Part shown: positions 17,376 through 24,843 of the stretch, piece after piece
Layout of the letters: each line of letters begins with the position of its first letter
How positions within the stretch are numbered: the stretch's first letter is position 1
Assembly (NCBI GenBank): GCA_001306305.2
Contig: CP155577.1
Location: 434,001-498,000 of the forward strand
DNA: 64,000 nt
DNA from: Citromicrobium bathyomarinum
GTDB lineage: Bacteria > Pseudomonadota > Alphaproteobacteria > Sphingomonadales > Sphingomonadaceae
Direction: 5' to 3'
Program-made: the position numbers and the translations under genes
The notes under the pieces: model-generated
Told to the model about the DNA's origin: nothing
Databases searched by the model: none
What the model saw: only the letters and a program-made list of their open reading frames with translations

Positions 17376-17407
17376 GGAGCTGGGTCCCTGCCTTCGCAGG
17401 GATGACG
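17376..17407 (-). repeat. Right 32-bp inverted repeat of the GIY-YIG unit
   Basis: Read on the minus strand from 17407 it begins CGTCAT, then hairpin TCCCTGC-GAAG-GCAGGGA (17402-17385), then CCCAGCTCC. It is the inverted partner of 16995-17026, with four differences in 32 bases. It lies 9 bases from the T-tract of the rplT terminator. Confidence 0.85.
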
Positions 17408-17416
17408 TGGGCGGAC

Positions 17417-17450
17417 AAGAAAAAGGGCGCCGAAGCAATGCCTGGCGCCC
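17417..17450 (-). terminator. Intrinsic terminator of rpmI-rplT
   Basis: On the minus strand GGGCGCC (17450-17444), loop of 12, GGCGCCC (17431-17425) is followed directly by TTTTTCTTG. It lies 27 bases after the rplT stop. The perfect 7-bp GC stem and U-tract make this one of the clearest terminators in the window. It separates rpmI-rplT from pheS-pheT. Confidence 0.9.
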
Positions 17451-17477
17451 TCGTTCATTCAAGCAGATTGGCTCGGG

Positions 17478-17837
17478 TTACGCCGGAAGCGCGTCCTTGG
17501 CCTGCTTGATGATCGCCTTGAAGGCCGCTTCCTCGTTCATGGCGAGGTCGGCCATTACCTTGCGGTCGAGCTCGATGCCGGCCAGCTTGGTGCCGTGCAT
17601 GAACTGCGAATAGGTCAGGCCTTCGGCGCGCACGGCCGCGTTGATGCGCTGGATCCACAGCGCGCGGAAGTTGCGTTTCTTAACCTTGCGGTCGCGATAG
17701 GCGTACTGGCCGGCCTTTTCGACCGCCTGGCGCGCGACACGAATCGTGTTCTTGCGACGACCGCGATAGCCCTTGGCCTGGTCTAGGAGCCGCTTGTGCT
17801 TCTGGCGCGTGGTAACGCCGCGTTTGATGCGAGGCAT
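17478..17837 (-). CDS. rplT: 50S ribosomal protein L20
   Basis: This 119-residue basic protein has the L20 sequence throughout: [20 protein letters not shown] at the start, then [20 protein letters not shown] and [21 protein letters not shown]20 binds 23S rRNA early in assembly of the large subunit. Length is normal. It follows rpmI at 53 bases and ends in a strong intrinsic terminator 27 bases later. In many bacteria infC-rpmI-rplT form an operon with autogenous control by L20; infC is not upstream here. Confidence 0.99.
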   Translation of the reverse strand: MPRIKRGVTTRQKHKRLLDQAKGYRGRRKNTIRVARQAVEKAGQYAYRDRKVKKRNFRALWIQRINAAVRAEGLTYSQFMHGTKLAGIELDRKVMADLAMNEEAAFKAIIKQAKDALPA

Positions 17838-17890
17838 GGTATTATCCTTTCAGAATTTGTTGTGATGCGAGGGGATTGCCCCTCAAGCAC

Positions 17891-18094
17891 TCACTTCAGG
17901 CCGTAAGGGGCCCACTTTTTCACGTGGTCGACATCTGCGCTGGAGAGCACATCGGTCCCGCGGTTCTGACGGATATACTTCGCATTGTGGCTCATCAGGC
18001 GGTGGCGCTTGCCAGCGACACCATGCTTGACCTTGCCGGTCGCGGTGAACTTGAAGCGCTTCTTCACACCGCTCTTGGTCTTCATCTTGGGCAT
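17891..18094 (-). CDS. rpmI: 50S ribosomal protein L35
   Basis: This 67-residue L35 starts at [20 protein letters not shown]. Two in-frame ATGs are available, at 18100 and 18094. The Shine-Dalgarno AAGGAG abuts the first ATG with no spacing and stands six bases before the second, so 18094 is the better start and also gives the canonical N-terminus. The protein is basic and ends in KKWAPYGLK. It is followed by rplT; the gap holds a small GGGG/CCCC hairpin near 17870-17884. Confidence 0.98.
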   Translation of the reverse strand: MPKMKTKSGVKKRFKFTATGKVKHGVAGKRHRLMSHNAKYIRQNRGTDVLSSADVDHVKKWAPYGLK

Positions 18095-18213
18095 TTTCAT
18101 CTCCTTGACAGAGACACGTCCGAACCAGCCCTGGCAGCCCTTACAGCCAGACCGGCGGTGAATTACGTGTCGGTGAAGGCGGGCGATCTAGCGATTCTCG
18201 CCAAAAACGCAAG

Positions 18214-18948
18214 TCAGAAGTGGGCGAGGTAGCCGCCGTCGACTGCGAGCACCTGTCCGGTGATGTAAGCCGCATCCGCCGAGGCGAGGAAGGCGACCGC
18301 GCCTGCGATTTCTTCCGGACGACCCCAGCGGCCCAGTGATGTCCGGCGTTTGAGATGCGCCGCGACCTCCTCGTCCGCGACCATCTGTGCATTGGTCTCG
18401 GTCGCGAAATAGCCCGGCGCGACGGCGTTGACCGTTATCCCGTGCGGGCCGAGTTCCGCCGCAAGCGCCCGGGTCAGCGCGTCGAGCCCGCCCTTGCTCG
18501 CCGTATAGGCCACGTCGCCGCGCGCGATCTGGCCCGCGATCGAGCTGACATTGACGATCCGGCCCCAGCCGCGCTCGATCATGCCCGGCGCGATCCTGCG
18601 GGCGAGGTCGTAAGGAGCGGCGAGGTTGGTCTCCAGCATGGCCGAGAAGGCATCGCGCGGCAGATCGGCCAACGCGCGGCGGTCGCGCATCCCGGCATTG
18701 TTGACGAGGATGTCGATCGCGCCCGCCTCGCGCAGCGCAGCCTCGCAGGCGCGCGAATCGTCGAGGTCGAACACCAGCGGCTGCGTCCCGCCGCCAACCG
18801 CGCGCAACGCCGCTACGTCGCGGCCCGAGACAAGCACGCGCGCCCCGTTTTCCGCCAGCCGCAGGGCGATCGCCTTGCCCAGCCCGCGCGCCGCACCGGT
18901 GACCAGCGCCGTGCGCCCGCTCAGATCGAGATGTCCCCCCGTCGTCAT
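18214..18948 (-). CDS. SDR-family oxidoreductase (FabG-like)
   Basis: The start is ATG at 18948 (MTTGGHLDLSGRTALVTGA), giving 244 residues. The frame stays open to 19806, but that part is a shadow of the upstream SDR gene. It has the Rossmann TALVTGAARGLGKAIALRL, NNAG in ILVNNAGMRDRRA, catalytic Ser in NVSSIAGQIARG, YTASKGG for YxxxK, and the C-terminal GQVLAVDGGYL, which resembles FabG/3-oxoacyl-ACP reductase. No acyl-carrier or fatty-acid gene is adjacent, so the substrate is open. It begins 2 bases after the stop of a second SDR, and the two probably form a two-gene operon for a catabolic or sugar/alcohol pathway. Confidence 0.9.
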   Translation of the reverse strand: MTTGGHLDLSGRTALVTGAARGLGKAIALRLAENGARVLVSGRDVAALRAVGGGTQPLVFDLDDSRACEAALREAGAIDILVNNAGMRDRRALADLPRDAFSAMLETNLAAPYDLARRIAPGMIERGWGRIVNVSSIAGQIARGDVAYTASKGGLDALTRALAAELGPHGITVNAVAPGYFATETNAQMVADEEVAAHLKRRTSLGRWGRPEEIAGAVAFLASADAAYITGQVLAVDGGYLAHF

Positions 18949-18950
18949 GG

Positions 18951-19709
18951 CTAGTGCTCGTAGATCATCTTCACCGTCATGCCACCATCGACGTTGATCG
19001 CCTGCCCGGTGACGAAGCCTGCGCCGATCAGCCAGTCGACCGTCTGCGCGATGTCCTCCGGGTTGCCGACGCGGCCCACGGGGTGCTGCGCCTTGTCCTG
19101 CTCGCGATGTTCGACCTGTTCTCGATTGGCCTGCTTCTGCCAGTTGCGCGTCTCGATCCAGCCGGGGCGGATCGCGTTGACGCGGATCTTCGGGCCGAGC
19201 GAGACCGCCATCGCATGCGTCAGCGCATCGAGCCCGCCCTTGGCGGCGGCGTAGCCGTAGGAATTGGGCTCGCTCATCACCGCGCGGGTGGAGGAGATGT
19301 TGACGATCGTCCCGCCGTCGCCGCGCCGCAGGAAGGGCAGGAGCGAGCGGCTGCACAGGAAGGCGGCGGTCAGGCTGGCGTCGATCCAGCTCTGGAAGTC
19401 GGCCAGCGACAGGTCTTCGAGCGGCCCGGCATAGGGGTTGGCGATACCCGCGTTGTTGACGAGGCAGGTCAGCGGCGTGCCGTCGAGCCATTCGGCCAGC
19501 CGGTCCGCCGTGTCGATCACATGCGCTTCCTTGCCAGCATCGCCTTCGACCAGCAGCAGATCGCCGTCGAGCCCCTCGCGCAGTTCGCCCAGCGCCTCCC
19601 CGTCCGGGTCCAGCCCGGCGACGCGCCAGCCCTTGTTGGCGTAGTGGATGGCCAGCGCACGGCCGATGCCGTTGCCGATGCCAGTGATGAAGATGCTGTT
19701 TTTGCTCAT
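18951..19709 (-). CDS. SDR-family oxidoreductase
   Basis: This is a 252-residue SDR starting at ATG 19709 (MSKNSIFITGIGNGIGRAL). It shows the NAD(P) motif TGIGNGIGRALAIHY, an acidic residue after the second strand (GLDPDGEAL) that favours NAD over NADP, CLVNNAGIANPY, catalytic Ser in NISSTRAVMSE, and YxxxK as YGYAAAKGG. It ends in GQAINVDGGMTVKMIYEH. The NQ-rich stretch NWQKQANREQVEHREQ is a distinctive loop. It is followed two bases later by a second SDR. The pair is probably co-transcribed; the shared substrate is unknown. Confidence 0.9.
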   Translation of the reverse strand: MSKNSIFITGIGNGIGRALAIHYANKGWRVAGLDPDGEALGELREGLDGDLLLVEGDAGKEAHVIDTADRLAEWLDGTPLTCLVNNAGIANPYAGPLEDLSLADFQSWIDASLTAAFLCSRSLLPFLRRGDGGTIVNISSTRAVMSEPNSYGYAAAKGGLDALTHAMAVSLGPKIRVNAIRPGWIETRNWQKQANREQVEHREQDKAQHPVGRVGNPEDIAQTVDWLIGAGFVTGQAINVDGGMTVKMIYEH

Positions 19710-19786
19710 GGTCTGCCAACGCAGCGACGGCACGCATGTGCCCGCTGCGCTTGCCTTCGCCCGGGCGAAGACTAGAAAATCGGCGC

Positions 19787-20800
19787 ATGGCAGAAACCGA
19801 AAGCACCGAGGATCCCCAGGCGACATACCCCTGGGCCGGGTCGGGGCGTCGGTGGGCGGGCGCGCTGCTGGTGGCGCTCGCATACGGGCTGGCGTGCTAT
19901 TTCCTTGTCGATCTCGTGCGGCCCGACAGCGGCTACTTCTACGTCAGCTTCGCGATCCTCCAGCCCGCGGTGCTGTGCGCTTTCGTCGCCTTTGTCGGCG
20001 ATCCGAAGTTCCGCCGCGAAGGGCGTTATTACAAGCTGGTGCCCCTATTCCTCCTGCTTGGCATGGTGGTAATCTCGCTCGCGGTGCTGCGCGAAGGGAC
20101 CGTGTGCGTCATCATGCTCGCCCCGATCTGGTACGTAAGCGGCCTGACCGGCACGATGCTGCTGGAGTGGCTGCGAAAGCGCGCGGGCGATGGCGGGGGC
20201 AAGCCACGCGTATACGCGCCCGGCATCCTCGCCCTGCCTCTTGTGATCCTGCCGATCGAGGCCAGCCTGCCCGTTCCCGAAGCGCATCAGCGGGTCGAGC
20301 GTAGCGTGATCATCGATGCGCCCGCACAGGCGATCTGGCCGCTGATGCAGGGCATAGGCGACATCCAACCGGATGAAGGCAAGACCAATTTCTCGCAGGA
20401 CGTTGTCGGCCTGCCACGCCCGCTCGAAGCGCGGCTCGAAGGCCGGGGCGTGGGCGCACGGCGCGAGGGGTATTGGGAGAACGGCGTACACTTCGCCGAA
20501 GTCGTCGACCGGTGGAGGCCCGAACGCGAAATCGGCTGGGCCTTCGATTTCTCCGACAGCGGCGGGTGGGAATTCACCGATGTCCACCTGCACCCGGCGA
20601 GCGAACACATGCAGATCGTGCGGGGCGGATACCGGCTCGACCCGCTGGCCGATGGCCGCCAGCGGCTGACGCTGCACACAGACTATGTGGCGCGCACGCA
20701 CCTCAACCCCTATGCCATGCTGTGGGGAGAGCTGTTTCTGGGCGACATCTCGGCCAATCTGCTGACCACGATCAGGGACCGGGCAGAGGGGCGCGATTGA
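19787..20800 (+). CDS. Membrane protein with C-terminal SRPBCC (START-like) domain
   Basis: The start is ATG at 19787, giving 337 residues; the frame extends upstream but adds an unrelated Arg/Pro-rich piece. The N-terminal part has about four membrane helices (WAGALLVALAYGLACYFLVDL, FAILQPAVLCAFVAFVG, LVPLFLLLGMVVISLAVL, VCVIMLAPIWYVSGLTG). A linker with PGILALPLVILPIEA leads to a soluble domain beginning HQRVERSVIIDAPAQAIWPLM, the SRPBCC lipid/polyketide cyclase-like signature. Such domains bind hydrophobic ligands. It is transcribed divergently from the SDR pair. Function is unknown beyond the fold. Confidence 0.8.
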   Translation: MAETESTEDPQATYPWAGSGRRWAGALLVALAYGLACYFLVDLVRPDSGYFYVSFAILQPAVLCAFVAFVGDPKFRREGRYYKLVPLFLLLGMVVISLAVLREGTVCVIMLAPIWYVSGLTGTMLLEWLRKRAGDGGGKPRVYAPGILALPLVILPIEASLPVPEAHQRVERSVIIDAPAQAIWPLMQGIGDIQPDEGKTNFSQDVVGLPRPLEARLEGRGVGARREGYWENGVHFAEVVDRWRPEREIGWAFDFSDSGGWEFTDVHLHPASEHMQIVRGGYRLDPLADGRQRLTLHTDYVARTHLNPYAMLWGELFLGDISANLLTTIRDRAEGRD

Positions 20801-20821
20801 TCCGGTGCCAGCGCGGCTGAG

Positions 20822-21265
20822 TCAGGTAGTCGCGGAGCTGCGCTCGCCAATCGCGCTGCGCCCGGTCTCGCGCAGCCATGCGCCGAAATGGCCGCCGGGG
20901 ATCGGCTCGGCATCCCCGGGCAGCTCGCGCACGTAGCAATAGGCGAAGGCGCTGGTCGCGGCCCCGTCGCCAAGCATCACGGCCAGTTCGCGCCGGGCAT
21001 ATTCGGCATCGGGCCCGTCATGCGCATCCTCGAAATCGTCCATCGCGGGCCAGTCGACGCCGCTGGCATCGTGGAGCATCCCGTGGACGGTGCCGCCATC
21101 GGCATCGGGCAGGAGGATCGGATACCACCCGCCATCAGGCCCGCGCAGCCCGTAGAGCGTGCCGCGCACCGTGGCGGGCCGCCCTTCGTCGAGCGGGCCG
21201 ATCAGCTCCGCCGCGCGGCCCTTCGCCAGTTCGCGATTGAGCACGCCGTAGGCGAACAGCCGCAT
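20822..21265 (-). CDS. Gamma-glutamylcyclotransferase-like (AIG2) protein
   Basis: The start ATG at 21265 shares a base with the stop of the upstream phosphatase gene (TGATG); it gives 147 residues. It begins MRLFAYGVLNRELAKG, the YGxL turn of the BtrG/AIG2 fold, followed by VRGTLYGLRGPDGGWYPIL and a conserved acidic MDDFEDAHDG segment in the place of the catalytic Glu of gamma-glutamylcyclotransferases. Enzyme activity is likely but the substrate is open. It is translationally coupled to hisN. The frame is open far upstream but that part is the shadow of hisN. Confidence 0.82.
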   Translation of the reverse strand: MRLFAYGVLNRELAKGRAAELIGPLDEGRPATVRGTLYGLRGPDGGWYPILLPDADGGTVHGMLHDASGVDWPAMDDFEDAHDGPDAEYARRELAVMLGDGAATSAFAYCYVRELPGDAEPIPGGHFGAWLRETGRSAIGERSSATT

Positions 21266-22068
21266 CAGTGGTCTTCGTGCGAGTGCCCGGCCAGCGCCTC
21301 CAGCACATCCTCCAGCCGGGCGGGGTCGCCCAGCGCGATCACCGATCCGTCGCTTTGCGCGTCCAGCGGATTGCCCTGCCAGTCGCTCATCGTGCCGCCC
21401 GCACCCTCGACCACCGGGACCAGCGCGGCATAGTCGAACAGCTTGAGGCCCGATTCGCACACGATGTCGATCTGCCCGCCCGCGAGCAGGCCGTAATTAT
21501 AGCAGTCGCCGCCATAGACGATCATGCCCTGCCGCTTGTTGCCGCCGACCGCATGGGCGAGCCGCATGTAGCCATCGGCACCCTCGGCATCGAAATAGTG
21601 CGGGCTGCTGGTGGCGAGGATTGCCGCATCGAGGCTCTTGCAAGAGCGCGTGCGGATTTCCTTGCCGTTGAGCGTGGTCGGCATGCCGATTCGCCCGACC
21701 CAGCGCTCGCCCGTAATCGGCTGGTCGATCAGGCCCAGCACCGGCCAGCCATCCTGCATCAGCGCGATCAGCGTGCCGAAGATGGGCCGCCCGGCGATGA
21801 AGCTGATCGTGCCGTCGATCGGATCGAGCACCCATTGGCGGCCAGATCGGCCCTCATGCTCGGGATATTCCTCGCCCACGATCCCGTCCTGCGCGTATTC
21901 GGACATCAGGATCGCGCGCATCGCGTCCTCCGCCTCGCGGTCGGCGATGGTCACGGGCGAGGTGTCGCCTTTGAACTCGGGCGAGACTTCGCGGAAATGC
22001 GGGCGAATCGCCTCGCGCGCAGCATCGGCCAGCCGGTGGGCGACCGCCAGTTCGTCGTCGAGTTTCAT
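21265..22068 (-). CDS. hisN: Histidinol-phosphatase (inositol monophosphatase family)
   Basis: This is a 267-residue IMPase-superfamily enzyme starting at ATG 22068 (MKLDDELAVAHRLADAA). The metal-binding motifs are GEEYPEHEG (Glu near 70), WVLDPIDGTISFIAGRPIFG (DPIDGT), and the C-terminal LFDYAALVPVVEGAGG. The SFIAGRP variant, CESGLKLFDYAAL, and the short length match the HisN-type histidinol phosphatase used by actinobacteria and many alphaproteobacteria, rather than a SuhB inositol monophosphatase. Activity on histidinol phosphate is inferred from subfamily motifs; no his genes are adjacent. A gamma-glutamylcyclotransferase-like gene follows by one-base overlap. Confidence 0.85.
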   Translation of the reverse strand: MKLDDELAVAHRLADAAREAIRPHFREVSPEFKGDTSPVTIADREAEDAMRAILMSEYAQDGIVGEEYPEHEGRSGRQWVLDPIDGTISFIAGRPIFGTLIALMQDGWPVLGLIDQPITGERWVGRIGMPTTLNGKEIRTRSCKSLDAAILATSSPHYFDAEGADGYMRLAHAVGGNKRQGMIVYGGDCYNYGLLAGGQIDIVCESGLKLFDYAALVPVVEGAGGTMSDWQGNPLDAQSDGSVIALGDPARLEDVLEALAGHSHEDH

Positions 22069-22096
22069 CGCGCGGCTCTCCTTTATGGTGCCCGCC

Positions 22097-23032
22097 CTAG
22101 TCGAACAGGCTGGAAACCGAGCTTTCATCCGCAATCCGCCGCACCGCTTCGCCGATCAGCGGGGCGATGGTGAGATAGCGGATGCGCTTGGCGTCCTTGG
22201 CGGCCTCGGCCGCGGGGATCGTGTCGGTCACCACCAGTTCGGTCAGCTGCGAGGCATCGACCCGCGCCACCGCCGCGCCCGAAAGCACGCCGTGGGTGAT
22301 ATAGGCCGCGACCGAGGATGCCCCCTGTTCGAGCAGCGCGTCGGCCGCGTTGCACAGCGTCCCACCCGAATCGACGATATCGTCGATCAGCACGCAGTGG
22401 CGGCCCTGCACGTCGCCGATGATGTTCATCACTTCCGATTCGCCGGGCCGGTCGCGCCGCTTGTCGACGATCGCCAGCGGCGCATTGTCGAGCCGCTTGG
22501 CCAGCGCGCGCGCGCGGACCACGCCGCCCACGTCGGGGCTGACGACCATCAGGTCGCGGTCGCCGTAACGCGCCTGAATGTCGGCAGCCATCACGGGCGC
22601 TGCAAACAGGTTGTCGGTCGGGATGTCGAAGAAGCCCTGGATCTGGCCTGCGTGCAGGTCCACCGCCAGCACGCGGTCGGCCCCGGCCTGGGTGATCAGG
22701 TTGGCGACCAGCTTGGCACTGATCGGCGTGCGCGGGCCGGGTTTGCGATCCTGCCGGGCATAGCCGAAATAGGGGACCACTGCGGTGATCCGGCGGGCCG
22801 ATGCGCGCTTGAGCGCATCGATGCAGATCAGCAGCTCCATCAGGTTGTCGTTCGCCGGGAAGCTGGTCGACTGGAGCACGAACACGTCTTCGCCGCGCAC
22901 GTTCTCGTGAATTTCGACGAACACTTCCTCGTCGGCGAATCGGCGCACGCTGGCGTCGGTCAGCGGAATTTCGAGGTAGCCTGCGATCGCACGGGCGAGG
23001 GGCAGGTTCGAATTGCCGGCCATCAGTTTCAT
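22097..23032 (-). CDS. prs: Ribose-phosphate pyrophosphokinase
   Basis: This 311-residue PRPP synthase makes 5-phosphoribosyl-1-diphosphate from ribose-5-phosphate and ATP. It starts at ATG 23032 ([16 protein letters not shown]); a second ATG three codons on would only shorten it slightly. Motifs are [35 protein letters not shown] in the ATP flexible loop, the PRPP loop [19 protein letters not shown], and [19 protein letters not shown]. Length and motif order are those of bacterial class I enzymes. The gene is divergent from an HTH-like gene on plus; purine, nicotinamide and histidine pathways depend on its product. Confidence 0.98.
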   Translation of the reverse strand: MKLMAGNSNLPLARAIAGYLEIPLTDASVRRFADEEVFVEIHENVRGEDVFVLQSTSFPANDNLMELLICIDALKRASARRITAVVPYFGYARQDRKPGPRTPISAKLVANLITQAGADRVLAVDLHAGQIQGFFDIPTDNLFAAPVMAADIQARYGDRDLMVVSPDVGGVVRARALAKRLDNAPLAIVDKRRDRPGESEVMNIIGDVQGRHCVLIDDIVDSGGTLCNAADALLEQGASSVAAYITHGVLSGAAVARVDASQLTELVVTDTIPAAEAAKDAKRIRYLTIAPLIGEAVRRIADESSVSSLFD

Positions 23033-23184
23033 AAGGGAGGCGGTCCTTGTTGGAGGCGGGGCGGGGTCGGTTGCGCGGCTAAACCGCCGGTCACACGAAT
23101 GCAATGTGTGGTTCGCGTGTGCGCCCCGGCTCGCGCGCTCAAAACGCTTTCCTACTGCTGCCCGTTCGTGGCTTAAAATGTGCG

Positions 23185-23802
23185 ATGGCGAAGCCCAGTG
23201 CCCACCGATTGCGCCGCCGCCCCGGCTGGTTCAGCCCCGTGCCGCTGCGCACACGGCGCGACGGGTGGAGCGTGACGCGCCAGTGCGCCTTTCTCGTGCA
23301 GCTCTACCTCACCGGATCGGTCGCGGCAGCGGCGCGTCATGTCGGGATGAGCCGTGCGAGCGCCTATCGCCTGCGGGCACGGCCAGAGGCGCGATCCTTC
23401 GCCGATGCTTGGGACCGCGTGCTGACGCCGCCCGGGTCGGGGCGCGTGGAGGGGGTGCGCGAGGATTTCCGGAAGGTGACGGATACGCAGCTGTTCGCGC
23501 GGGTGAACCGCGGGCTGGTCAGGCCGGTGGTCTATCGCGGGGCCATGGTCAGCATCGCGCGCAAACCGGACGTTCCCGCGCTTTTGAGGCTGACGCGCAG
23601 GGTCGGCTCACCAGATCGCGATCGCCTGTCTGCGGGCCCGGGCAAAGGCGGAGCAAGTTTGCCATCCGGGCCCGGTAAATGTGTCACGCCAACGTCTCCC
23701 CGCAGACTACCGGATGCGGTGTTCGCCGCGGATCCAGCGCGAGTCCCTGTTCGGGGTGCGAAGGCCGTTGCGCTTACGCAAACGCCAGCGCCTCCCCGCG
23801 GA
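23185..23802 (+). CDS. HTH-like protein of sphingomonad type, 3' end not defined (no in-frame stop)
   Basis: The ATG at 23185 starts [19 protein letters not shown], followed by a helix-turn-helix-like segment [20 protein letters not shown] and [17 protein letters not shown], then [20 protein letters not shown] and [12 protein letters not shown]. Small proteins of this layout are common in sphingomonads and look like phage-terminase-like or transcriptional HTH proteins. Similarity to that layout ends near 23610. Past this the frame has no stop: it runs through a hairpin, a 55-bp repeat and the whole of glpX in antisense to 24771. Either the true 3' end has been lost by a rearrangement or a frameshift lies near 23600. 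The end given here is the glpX border, not a stop codon. Confidence 0.5.
23634..23673. other. Long hairpin between the HTH gene and glpX
   Basis: GGGCCCGG (23634-23641) pairs with CCGGGCCC (23666-23673), and GCAAA (23642-23646) with TTTGC (23658-23662) across a CAT bulge, leaving an 11-base loop. It could terminate converging transcripts from either side, though a proper T-run is missing. Confidence 0.5.
23686..23740. repeat. 55-bp direct repeat, copy A: duplicate of the glpX 3' end
   Basis: It matches 23782-23836 at 51 of 55 bases with an offset of 96 bases. Read on the minus strand it encodes [10 protein letters not shown] and a TAG stop, the exact C-terminus of GlpX, but is detached from the gene. 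It is a partial gene-end duplication. Confidence 0.85.
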
Positions 23803-23836
23803 CTACCGGATGCGGTGTTCGCCACGGATCCAGCGC
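23782..23836. repeat. 55-bp direct repeat, copy B: native glpX 3' end
   Basis: This copy includes the last codons and stop (TAG at 23805-23803) of glpX. The spacer to copy A is 41 bases and contains a small TTGCG-CTTA-CGCAA hairpin. See copy A at 23686-23740. Confidence 0.85.
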
Positions 23837-24780
23837 ACGGTGCCGCTCGACGCGCGCATCACCACGCTTTCGGTGGTCATGCGCCCACCCTTGCGGCGCT
23901 TCACGCCTTCGAGCAGCGATCCCGAGGTCACGCCGGTCGCGGCGAAGATGCAGTCGCCCTTGGCGAGGTCTTCCAGCTTGTAGATCCGGTCGAGATCCTC
24001 GATCCCCCACTTCGCGGCGCGGGCCTTCTCGTCCTCGTTGCGGAACACGAGGCGGCCGTTGAACTGGCCGCCGACGCAGCGCAGCGCGGCAGCGGCCAGC
24101 ACGCCCTCGGGCGCGCCGCCCTGGCCCATGTACATGTCGATCGTGGTGTCCTCGTCGGTCACCGCGATCACCCCGGCGACATCGCCGTCGCCGATCAGCA
24201 CCACGCCGCAGCCAAGCCCGCGCAGCTCCGCGATCAGGTCCGCATGGCGCGGGCGGTCGAGCACGCAGACGATGATCTCTTCGGGCTTCACGCCCTTGGC
24301 TTCGGCCACCGCGCGGACATTGTCGCTCGGGCTCTTGGCGAGGTCGATGATGCCTTCGGGATAGCCGGGGCCGACCGCCAGCTTGTCCATATAGGTGTCG
24401 GGCGCGTTGAGCAGGTTGCCCTTCTCCGCCGCCGCGAGCACGGCGAGCGCGTTGGGACCGGCCTTGGCGGTGATGGTGGTGCCTTCCAGCGGGTCGAGCG
24501 CGATATCGATCTTGGGCCCGGTGCCCGGCGCGCCGCCGACCTTCTCGCCGATATAGAGCATGGGGGCCTCGTCCCGCTCGCCCTCGCCGATCACCACGGT
24601 GCCGTCGATCTCGAGCTTGTCGAACGCCTTGCGCATCGCTTCGACAGCGGCGGCATCGGCGGCTTTCTCGTCCCCGCGACCGACCAGCTTGGATGCGGCG
24701 ATCGCCGCTTTTTCGGTGACTCGTACCAGTTCGAGCACCAGCACCCGGTCGAGTTCGCTGGACGTGCCTGAAGTGTTCAT
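23803..24780 (-). CDS. glpX: Class II fructose-1,6-bisphosphatase (GlpX type)
   Basis: This 325-residue GlpX enzyme dephosphorylates fructose-1,6-bisphosphate in gluconeogenesis. The start is ATG 24780 (MNTSGTSSELDRVLVLELVR). Motifs are VIGEGERDEAPMLYIGEKVG and the metal-binding IALDPLEGTTITAKAGPNA, then GDGDVAGVIAVTDEDTTIDM and MGQGGAPEGVLAAAALRC. The C-terminus [10 protein letters not shown] is duplicated just downstream in a direct repeat. Length is normal for the family. It is convergent with an HTH-like gene on plus that has no stop of its own. Confidence 0.96.
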   Translation of the reverse strand: MNTSGTSSELDRVLVLELVRVTEKAAIAASKLVGRGDEKAADAAAVEAMRKAFDKLEIDGTVVIGEGERDEAPMLYIGEKVGGAPGTGPKIDIALDPLEGTTITAKAGPNALAVLAAAEKGNLLNAPDTYMDKLAVGPGYPEGIIDLAKSPSDNVRAVAEAKGVKPEEIIVCVLDRPRHADLIAELRGLGCGVVLIGDGDVAGVIAVTDEDTTIDMYMGQGGAPEGVLAAAALRCVGGQFNGRLVFRNEDEKARAAKWGIEDLDRIYKLEDLAKGDCIFAATGVTSGSLLEGVKRRKGGRMTTESVVMRASSGTVRWIRGEHRIR

Positions 24781-24843
24781 CGGTGATTCAGCCCTTCTGG
24801 TATCGTTTGTCTTCTTCAAAGCGCCTAGTCGGGGAGCGGGCCT

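Larger units (their letters stand above)
16995..17407 (-). mobile_element. Compact GIY-YIG unit flanked by inverted hairpin repeats (candidate minimal mobile element)
   Basis: This unit of about 413 bp consists of a 32-bp hairpin repeat, a 110-residue GIY-YIG nuclease gene and the same repeat inverted. The nuclease stop is 5 bases from the left repeat and its ATG is 11 bases from the right one, so almost nothing else is present. It is inserted between the rplT terminator and pheS. Neither a transposase nor a target-site duplication is visible at its edges. Repeats of this kind (translated VIPAKAGTQ) are widespread in proteobacterial genomes as dispersed REP-like elements; the pairing with a nuclease gene is what suggests a mobile or once-mobile unit. 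Mobility is inference. Confidence 0.55.

Noticed and set aside
18214-19806. Apparent single 530-aa two-SDR fusion
   Set aside because: The upstream half of this frame is a shadow of the separate SDR at 18951-19709 in another frame; the real start of the downstream SDR is the ATG at 18948.
23033-23184. Purine or PRPP-responsive leader before prs
   Set aside because: No stable conserved structure could be recognised in the 152 bases between the divergent prs and HTH genes.
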